In this document: one piece after another, positions 58,135 to 64,000 of the stretch
How positions within the stretch are numbered: the first letter of the stretch is position 1
Layout: every line of letters begins with the position of its first letter
Assembly: GCF_040833995.1 (NCBI RefSeq)
Contig: NZ_CP162137.1
Coordinates: forward strand, 3,456,001 to 3,520,000
Source of the DNA: Leptospira sp. WS58.C1
GTDB lineage: Bacteria; Spirochaetota; Leptospiria; Leptospirales; Leptospiraceae
DNA: 64,000 bases
Direction: 5' to 3'
Notes under the pieces: model-generated
The model's database searches: none
What the model saw: only the letters and a program-made list of their open reading frames with translations
What the model was told of the DNA's origin: nothing
Translations under genes and position numbers: made by a program

Positions 58135-59481
58135 CTAATTCGTAAAATTTTTCCGAACCGCATCCTTTGAAAGATTCCCTTCCTTGTCCGTTTTGATCAG
58201 AATCGGATCTATATAAATCGCAGGCTTTCCTTTTGTGTAAGCCACTATAATAAATCCGTCCGAAACGTTCAGGATTCGATAGGCTGAATACAATCTTTTC
58301 GTTTGTTTTTTCTCCCAAAGTTTCTTTCCTTCGGCGGAAAATTTCACCAAACGTAAAGGACCTTCTCCATCGGAGGAAAGAGCCATAAAATCTTTTTCCG
58401 GGGTTTCGATTATATCCGTTAAAAATCCGAGTCCTTCAATCTTTTGTATAGTTTCCCAGATTATTTCCCCGTTTTGATTCAATTTCATGAGCCAGGTCTG
58501 AGTGTTCCTAGAATTTAGAGTTACAGCACCTGCAAAAAGTAGATTCCCGTCTGAAACAGAAATGATCTTGGAAGCCCATTCCTCTATTCCCGGTTTTCCA
58601 TATTGTTTTTTCCAAACAGGCTTTCCGTCCTCGTCAATTTTATGGAGGATCACATCCTTTTGGGATTCCTTTCCGGAATGGATGCTTGTATTCTCTGCAA
58701 GTAAAACTCCTCCATCAGAAAATCCTAAACTAGTTTCAGGAAAGTTCTTAAAATCCTTTAGGTATTTTACGAATTTAATATCTCCATCTTTAGAAAACCG
58801 AACAAAAAAATATGCAGTCTCTATAGTACTCGATATCGTGGTAGTATTTCCCTCTTTTGTTTCTTTTTCTAATCTATATTGAACGGAAACGATCGCTGTC
58901 CATTTGCCGTTCGAAAGTTCGTGTAGATGACAAACACTTACATCCGTTTCTCCACAAAAAGAATCACAAAAGTCTTTGGGCAAAAGATATTTGTCCCAAA
59001 GCAGTTTTCCATCGGCATCGTATTTCATAAATACAAGCTGTTTCTTTTCGACGGAACCCATGGTGCCCATTGTTACGAACCCGCCATCCGAAGTTTCATG
59101 AGAAAGTTTTGAAAGTACACTTTCATGATTCAAAACGAATTGGGTGTATCCGCCAAGGTCGATCGGTTTTCCCGTGAATAAGTATTTCCACCAAACAGGA
59201 TTTCCGTTCCCGTCAATCTTGGTTGCCCAGGCATTGGAATATTTTCTTTTCTCCGCTAGGGCATGCGTATCGAGCCTACTACAATCGTTGGCGGATCCGA
59301 TGATAACGGAGCCTCCGTCTTTTAACATAATAAAGTGACCTGGCAGATCTTCCGGACAATCCTTGGCAATCATGCCGTTGTATTGTTCTCCTCCGACTAT
59401 CGTTTGCCAAAGGTTTGCAGTTTGAGACCATACGGGAAAAGAGAAGGAATAAATTAGAATAGTTAAGAAGGTTCGTTTCAT
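58135..59481 (-). CDS. Exported beta-propeller-like repeat protein
   Basis: The 448-residue product has a signal peptide (MKRTFLTILIYSFSFPVWSQ). ATG 59481 has GGAA 7 bases upstream; the longer frame to 59493 starts with TTG. The mature part has repeats of about 45-55 residues with phrases such as ATKIDGNGNPVWWKYL, MKYDADGKLLWDKYL, HKIDEDGKPVWKKQY, MKLNQNGEIIWETIQ, VKFSAEGKKLWEKKQ. These D/NG-x-hydrophobic-W blades fit a PQQ/WD-like beta-propeller. No active-site residues are seen. The gene is convergent with the ankyrin gene. Confidence 0.75.
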   Translation of the reverse strand: MKRTFLTILIYSFSFPVWSQTANLWQTIVGGEQYNGMIAKDCPEDLPGHFIMLKDGGSVIIGSANDCSRLDTHALAEKRKYSNAWATKIDGNGNPVWWKYLFTGKPIDLGGYTQFVLNHESVLSKLSHETSDGGFVTMGTMGSVEKKQLVFMKYDADGKLLWDKYLLPKDFCDSFCGETDVSVCHLHELSNGKWTAIVSVQYRLEKETKEGNTTTISSTIETAYFFVRFSKDGDIKFVKYLKDFKNFPETSLGFSDGGVLLAENTSIHSGKESQKDVILHKIDEDGKPVWKKQYGKPGIEEWASKIISVSDGNLLFAGAVTLNSRNTQTWLMKLNQNGEIIWETIQKIEGLGFLTDIIETPEKDFMALSSDGEGPLRLVKFSAEGKKLWEKKQTKRLYSAYRILNVSDGFIIVAYTKGKPAIYIDPILIKTDKEGNLSKDAVRKNFTN

Positions 59482-59791
59482 TGGAAATTCCAAAAGGAAG
59501 CAAACGATGTTGAATTTTTATATTTTGTAAAGAATTTATTACCTCCGTGGGGATTCCTAGTTATCCCCAAAGTTATAAATCATTTAAACTTCGGGAATAC
59601 TTTTGGATTGTTCTTCCGGACTTTTCCCGACATTCTTTTGAGATCTTTGATAGAAAGTTTAAAATGCACCGGGCTTGAATTTGCTCCAGAATATACGACC
59701 TTCTCCTTTTAACCTTTGCGAAAATCTACCGCTCACTACTCCGAAAATTTTTGTGTTCTGTTTTTCAAAGACCGCAGGTAAAAGGAAAAAT
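59482..59791. other. Intergenic region, no gene seen
   Basis: This 310-base gap lies between the propeller gene and the thioesterase gene. It has a 7-bp hairpin (TGGGGAT/ATCCCCA) at about 59551-59572 and AT-rich runs, with no coding frame that has a ribosome site. A plus-strand frame from 59675 is antisense to the thioesterase and not supported. Confidence 0.5.
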
Positions 59792-60217
59792 TCAATCCGC
59801 TTTTTCAAATGTGGCTTTGAATATCTCCAAATCCTCTACCAAAATTTTACGGATCCAATCCGGGATCGGTATAGAGGATTTATTCCTATGATCGTAAGAC
59901 ACTTGGACCGTTTTTGCCTTAGTAAAAATTTCCTTGGTTTCCGTATGTCGTATTAAGGAAGTAAAATCCCATGACTTATTCCCGATTTTAGAAACGCAGG
60001 TCCAAACTTCTATCGGATGAAATAATTCGACTGCCTTAAGCATATCCACTTCCATTCTTGCGAGTAAGAATGGAACATCGTAGATATCTTTGGTATTGAA
60101 TTTTTTGGAACAATAATCCACTCGTCCTATCTCAAAATAGGACATGTATCTGGCATTATTCACATGCGCGAAAGGATCCAAATCGTTCCATCTGGTTTGG
60201 ATCGGAGTGATAATCAT
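59792..60217 (-). CDS. Acyl-CoA thioesterase (4HBT/YbgC-like)
   Basis: The 141-residue hot-dog protein begins [21 protein letters not shown], the classic 4HBT motif with the catalytic Asp and the HVNN turn. It hydrolyses acyl-CoA thioesters in the cytosol; the substrate is unknown. It starts one base after the pheS stop codon, so it is the last gene of the partial-yip1-mpl-pheS operon. Confidence 0.88.
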   Translation of the reverse strand: MIITPIQTRWNDLDPFAHVNNARYMSYFEIGRVDYCSKKFNTKDIYDVPFLLARMEVDMLKAVELFHPIEVWTCVSKIGNKSWDFTSLIRHTETKEIFTKAKTVQVSYDHRNKSSIPIPDWIRKILVEDLEIFKATFEKAD

Positions 60218-60218
60218 A

Positions 60219-61244
60219 TTAGAATTGTTTTAAGAACCTCAGGTTCCCTGAATGTAGATAACGGATATCATGGATCCCGTATTTCATCATAACTAATCTG
60301 TCAAGTCCGAGTCCGAATGCAAATCCGGTCCACTCTTGAGGATCTAAACCGTTCAGTTTGAAAACGTTCGGATGTACTAAACCGCAAGGCATCAGCTCCA
60401 ACCAACCGGATTGTTTACATACGGAGCAACCGCTTCCTCCGCAGACCTGGCAGTTGATATCCAACTCGAATGCCGGCTCTACGAACGGGAAAAATCCGGG
60501 TCTCAACCTGGTCTTTACTTCTTTCTCGAAAACTCTTGAAAGTAGGACTTCCATCGTATAGAGCATATTACCCGCGGAGATGTCCTTTCCTACCACCATA
60601 CCTTCTATCTGATAGAAGGACGTTTCGTGAGAAGCGTCCACTTCTTCGTAACGGAATACACGTCCCGGTCCGATGATCTTGAAAGGCGGTTTCAATTTTC
60701 TTAATGCACGCACTTGGATCGCGGAAGTGTGAGTACGAAGAAGGTTTCCGTTTTCCAAATAAAAAGTATCCTGCATATCTCGAGCAGGGTGATCGTCCGT
60801 AAAATTTAAGGCGCCGAAATTATTAAAGTCAGTTTCAACTTCCGGCCCGTCCCAGATCTCGAAACCCATCGAGGTAAATATGTCCTCGATCTCATATTGA
60901 ATTTTCGTAATAGGATGTAATGTGCCGGGCTCTGTCTCTCCCAATGGACGAAGAACATCGAACCATTCTTTTTCGGACTGTTCTTTAAAACCTTTGGCCT
61001 TGAGATTTTCTCTGGTTTTGGAAACGATCTCTTCCAGACTTTTAGAAAGGTCATTCGCCTTTTGGCCGACGGTTTTTTTTTCTTCGATAGATAAGGACGC
61101 TAAGTTTTTGAGTACTGAGGTAAGTTTTCCTTTTTTACCCAAATACTCGTTCTTGTTTTTGTCCAGATCCGCTTCGTCGACGGAAGATCCGATCAAACGA
61201 TTCGCTTCTTCAAAAATTTTGTCTAATTCTTCCGATAGATTCAT
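60219..61244 (-). CDS. pheS: Phenylalanyl-tRNA synthetase alpha subunit
   Basis: The 341-residue class II synthetase subunit has an N-terminal coiled coil (residues 1-95). Motif 2 region [15 protein letters not shown] and motif 3 [17 protein letters not shown] follow. The family's Cys-rich metal-like insert [19 protein letters not shown] lies near residue 265. The beta subunit gene is not next to it here, while many bacteria have pheST together. The start overlaps the mpl stop (ATGA). Confidence 0.95.
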   Translation of the reverse strand: MNLSEELDKIFEEANRLIGSSVDEADLDKNKNEYLGKKGKLTSVLKNLASLSIEEKKTVGQKANDLSKSLEEIVSKTRENLKAKGFKEQSEKEWFDVLRPLGETEPGTLHPITKIQYEIEDIFTSMGFEIWDGPEVETDFNNFGALNFTDDHPARDMQDTFYLENGNLLRTHTSAIQVRALRKLKPPFKIIGPGRVFRYEEVDASHETSFYQIEGMVVGKDISAGNMLYTMEVLLSRVFEKEVKTRLRPGFFPFVEPAFELDINCQVCGGSGCSVCKQSGWLELMPCGLVHPNVFKLNGLDPQEWTGFAFGLGLDRLVMMKYGIHDIRYLHSGNLRFLKQF

Positions 61245-62641
61245 TTTCTAGATCCGACCAATTCCTTCAAAGAAGGATAAATTCCGCCGAAAGCCCCATT
61301 GGACATCGCTAGGATCAGGATTTTATCCTTCTCGAATTGGGGAAGGATTTTCCGAACTTTCTGGACCAGATCCTTAGGGTCCTTGCAGTAAAAGGGAAGG
61401 GTCCCCGAATGTTTTGGAAGTTTCAGGATCAGCTTTTTTACATCCAATCTGCTGTCCTTGGAGACCTTTTTCAGATTATAAATTTCCGTAATCATGGTCA
61501 CTGCAGAACCCTTAAATGCAAAAGAGTACTCTTTTTGGAAAACGTTTCTATGGGAAGTAGCGCTTCGGGGTTCGAATAAGCTGATAATTTTAAAACCAGG
61601 AAATCTCTGCTTTACGGAGCGGATCGTTTCTTCTACCGCAACGGGATGGTGGGCAAAGTCCTCGATCAAGATACTTCTCGCAGACTCGAATAATATCTCC
61701 TGTCTACGTTTTACACCGGGGAAAGATTCCAAAGCATCCAGTAACTTTTCCTTAGCTTTTGGAATATTTTCTTTTTTTAATATTTCTTCGCAAACCCTGA
61801 GCGCGACTTCCGCGTTCCTATAATTATGGTTTCCGAAAAATCCAGGACGGAGAAGTCTTTCTCCGGAATATAATTCTCCCTTCTTCCAAATAAGAAAGGA
61901 ATCCTTTTTATTAAATTCGAACGCTTCCGATTTTACGAATTTAGAAGCTTCTCCACAAATTCTTTTTAGATTTGAGGCGCCTGCCCAGTAATATACTTTT
62001 CCGTTTCCAGGCACGAGCCTCAACAATCTGGAGAACATTGTTTCGATCTCTCCGATATCCTTAAAAATATCTGCATGATCAAAATCTAATGCGTTCAAGA
62101 CCGCATAGGTAGGTCTATAGTGTAAAAACTTGGAGGCCTTATCGAAGAATGCCGTATCGTATTCGTCTCCTTCGATCACAAAATAGTTTCCGTTCGTGAA
62201 TTCGAAACCTGGAAATCCGTCCTTACGGATCCCGCCTACGAATAATCCGGGATTCAATCCTACTTCTTTCAATAAATGATGGATCAAAAATGTGGTTGTG
62301 GTTTTGCCGTGAGTTCCCGCAACTACCACCACTTTTTTTCCGGCGAGAATATATCTTTCTAAAGCGGCGGACATGGAAACATATTCCAATCCGGAATTTA
62401 GGACCTCTTCGACTTCAGGGTTTCCTCTGGAGATCGCGTTTCCGATTACGATTAGATCTTTGCCTTTAACTCTCTCCGCATCGAAACCTTCTGAATAAGG
62501 TATGCCCCACTCTTTTAATTTATCGGACATTGGAGGATATACTCCGGCATCGGAGCCGGAAACTTCGTGGCCTAGACTTCTCAGCATGGAAGCCAGGTTT
62601 CCCATTGCGATCCCGCCTATCCCTATCAGATGAATTTTCAA
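61241..62641 (-). CDS. mpl: UDP-N-acetylmuramate:L-alanyl-gamma-D-glutamyl-meso-DAP ligase (Mpl)
   Basis: The 466-residue Mur ligase joins recycled tripeptide to UDP-MurNAc. The N-terminal Rossmann part is [28 protein letters not shown], more Mpl- than MurC-like. The ATP P-loop is GTHGKTTTT near residue 112, and the ligase domain shows [13 protein letters not shown] and [14 protein letters not shown]. It begins with TTG overlapping the preceding stop (TTGA) and is followed by pheS with an ATGA overlap. MurC is the alternative, but the short length of the linker and the motif order favour Mpl. Confidence 0.88.
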   Translation of the reverse strand: MKIHLIGIGGIAMGNLASMLRSLGHEVSGSDAGVYPPMSDKLKEWGIPYSEGFDAERVKGKDLIVIGNAISRGNPEVEEVLNSGLEYVSMSAALERYILAGKKVVVVAGTHGKTTTTFLIHHLLKEVGLNPGLFVGGIRKDGFPGFEFTNGNYFVIEGDEYDTAFFDKASKFLHYRPTYAVLNALDFDHADIFKDIGEIETMFSRLLRLVPGNGKVYYWAGASNLKRICGEASKFVKSEAFEFNKKDSFLIWKKGELYSGERLLRPGFFGNHNYRNAEVALRVCEEILKKENIPKAKEKLLDALESFPGVKRRQEILFESARSILIEDFAHHPVAVEETIRSVKQRFPGFKIISLFEPRSATSHRNVFQKEYSFAFKGSAVTMITEIYNLKKVSKDSRLDVKKLILKLPKHSGTLPFYCKDPKDLVQKVRKILPQFEKDKILILAMSNGAFGGIYPSLKELVGSRK

Positions 62642-63267
62642 TTTAATAAGGTCCTAATAATATTATAGATGAATACGAAAACCAAGGAAATACTTAATAG
62701 ATACGCTGTCCCAAAAAGGAAGAATATTAGAATTTCTTTAGATTCTACTCCGCTCACTCTTTTCATTCCTATAAAGGAGAGATATACGGAATACAAAAAA
62801 GAAATCCCTATTAATCCCAAATTGATCGGACTCGGAAGGATCCAAAAGATAGAAGAAGCGGAGAAGGCTAAAAATGCAAGCGTCAGGACGTCGGCGGCGG
62901 GATAATTCTCCCCTTTTGTGCGATCCACTTTTCTATAAAACACTCGGACCACATCATACTGAGAAACTACTAAAAGTATAACAGGATAGATGATAAGAGA
63001 AGTGATCACTCCGGAGAATAGATTAAGATCCACTTCCTCTCCGAAGATCAGGTCCAAAACGATCTTGATCAGGTTCCCCGCAATTTTCGAAATCGGGGCA
63101 AGGAGCCAAAGCGCATAATGTAATCTTAATAGTTCCTTTCTACCCAAAGATGGATTTCTAAGATAAAGATCGAAAGCTTCCGTAGGGGCCCTGAAAATTT
63201 TATCCAATAGAGAAAGTTTGGACTTTTCTACTTCAGTGAGTTCCGAGTTCGGCGTGATCAAAAACAT
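62638..63267 (-). CDS. Yip1-domain-like membrane protein
   Basis: The 209-residue product has five or so hydrophobic segments between residues 50 and 205 ([76 protein letters not shown]). The N-terminal 45 residues are soluble and include [18 protein letters not shown], a phrase seen in Yip1 (PF04893) proteins. ATG at 63267 overlaps the TAA of the preceding gene, so it is translationally coupled to it, and mpl follows with a 4-base overlap. The function is unknown. Confidence 0.7.
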   Translation of the reverse strand: MFLITPNSELTEVEKSKLSLLDKIFRAPTEAFDLYLRNPSLGRKELLRLHYALWLLAPISKIAGNLIKIVLDLIFGEEVDLNLFSGVITSLIIYPVILLVVSQYDVVRVFYRKVDRTKGENYPAADVLTLAFLAFSASSIFWILPSPINLGLIGISFLYSVYLSFIGMKRVSGVESKEILIFFLFGTAYLLSISLVFVFIYNIIRTLLN

Positions 63268-64000
63268 TATTTTTTCCGAGAGGTATTTCCAGGCTTTGTT
63301 TTAGCGGGTTTTACGATCGCTTTTGCGTTTTTGATCGCAGTCGCGGCAGCTTGAATTTGAGTAAATGCATTTGCCACTACATAAACCGGAGGTTCTTTAA
63401 AATTAGAATTTATAATTCGGATCACAGGAGTCAGTTTTTTATCTCCAATGCTGGTCTCTTTATGAAAACGATATACGATCTCGTTCCCGTCGGAAATCAA
63501 AACCTTTACACTAGCTAAAGAAAATTCGGACTTCTCGGCACCGGGAGCGAGTATATTTCCAATGCCAAAACCGGCGCCATTCTCATCATCAGGAAAAGTT
63601 TCCACCTTCAAACCTGTCATGTATCTGTATAGATCTTCGCCAAACTTAGGTTCCAGCAAAATGATCTCGCCGGAAAGCCTGCGCCAGAAATTTTTTTTAA
63701 TACTATTCGATTCAAAAGGAGTATTATCGATTCGGATTGAAGTACCATTCTCATCTACATAAGAAATTTCTTTTACATATTCCTTATTTAGGGTCAAAAT
63801 ACTTTTTTGACGGAAGTCTTGAGGACCTTTTTGGAATCTATCGAATAAATAGGAAGAAGAGGTCAGTATATTTCGGATCGGCCCTTCATGCAAGATTACT
63901 CGAGTAGAACCTAAGGAATGTTTTTTTCCGATCCTTAAAGTTTTGGAAATATTGCCGGAATAAAAAACTAATTTAGGTGAATCTTCCCCTACTTGTAAGG
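63267..64000 (-). CDS. Partial hypothetical protein, 5' end outside window
   Basis: The open frame continues through the right edge of the window, so the true start is beyond 64000; a start inside at 63893 would be TTG without a ribosome site and is rejected. The visible part (about 244 codons) has a beta-rich sequence with FYSGNISKTLRIGKKH, TSSSYLFDRFQKG, and SVKVLISDGNEIVYRFHKE near the centre, then a Lys/Ala-rich tail ending TKPGNTSRKK. It is the first gene seen of the yip1-mpl-pheS unit. The family is not recognised. Confidence 0.6.
   Translation of the reverse strand, partial: LQVGEDSPKLVFYSGNISKTLRIGKKHSLGSTRVILHEGPIRNILTSSSYLFDRFQKGPQDFRQKSILTLNKEYVKEISYVDENGTSIRIDNTPFESNSIKKNFWRRLSGEIILLEPKFGEDLYRYMTGLKVETFPDDENGAGFGIGNILAPGAEKSEFSLASVKVLISDGNEIVYRFHKETSIGDKKLTPVIRIINSNFKEPPVYVVANAFTQIQAAATAIKNAKAIVKPAKTKPGNTSRKK

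Noticed and set aside
59551..59572. 7-bp hairpin between the propeller and thioesterase genes
   Set aside because: It has no T-tract on either strand and lies far from both ends of the neighbouring genes, so it is not called a terminator.

Overview
The window reads as chromosomal DNA from a spirochaete of the order Leptospirales, most likely Leptospira. This is an inference from the sequence. It has moderate G+C, AAGGAG-type ribosome binding sites, occasional TTG/GTG starts, many exported or lipoprotein-like hypothetical proteins, and a characteristic mix of a caa3-type oxidase with haem A genes, CarD, ClpC and Amt-cyclase proteins. I saw no rRNA, tRNA, CRISPR array, transposase, integrase or phage gene. 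It looks like core chromosome with a few accessory patches.

Layout. 1-5.3 kb: exported repeat/TPR proteins, a methyltransferase, the tRNA methylthiotransferase MtaB and small membrane proteins. 5.4-10.9 kb: clpC, preceded by a miniature McsA-McsB-like fusion gene and a LolCD-type ABC transporter. 11-15.6 kb: two Leptospira-type membrane proteins facing a four-gene operon led by an orphan ParA. 15.7-20.6 kb: gatB, then a MacAB-like export system (adaptor, permease, ATPase) and an acetyltransferase. 21.1-27.4 kb: dnaE, a second acetyltransferase, a degenerate histidine kinase and an M23 peptidase.

27.4-31.7 kb is the most interesting cluster. It encodes a sigma factor with a long insert between its core domains, a protein of unknown function in the usual anti-sigma position, a CHAT (caspase-like) protease with an intact His/Cys dyad, and a Cys-rich CxxCC protein. 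The layout suggests proteolytic control of a sigma factor. 31.8-36.6 kb holds a phasin-like protein, pckA, a PIN/TRAM membrane protein with a charged RG-rich and polyglutamine tail, CarD with a recognisable promoter, and a SPOR-like protein.

36.7-43.3 kb is a respiratory block: a small 53-residue membrane protein, Sco, CoxB (with fused cytochrome c), CoxA and CoxC, with divergent ctaA-ctaB making haem A for that oxidase. 43.4-51.6 kb: an M48 metalloprotease, an AT-rich pair encoding a C39/papain-like cysteine peptidase and a small partner, a YdjM-type membrane protein, a 3D-domain wall protein, a lysine-rich histone-like protein, and an ammonium transporter fused to an adenylate cyclase. 52-58 kb: a 3-hydroxyacyl-CoA dehydrogenase/thiolase pair, a small membrane protein, a TlpA-like thioredoxin and an exported ankyrin protein. 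58-64 kb: an exported repeat protein and a tight operon (partial gene, Yip1-like, mpl, pheS, thioesterase) that runs off the right edge.

Rho-independent hairpins are visible after clpC, pckA, the cox operon, the M48 gene and the thiolase gene. Two unusually perfect hairpins (2717-2758 and 45537-45571) contain the stop codon of the minus-strand gene they end.
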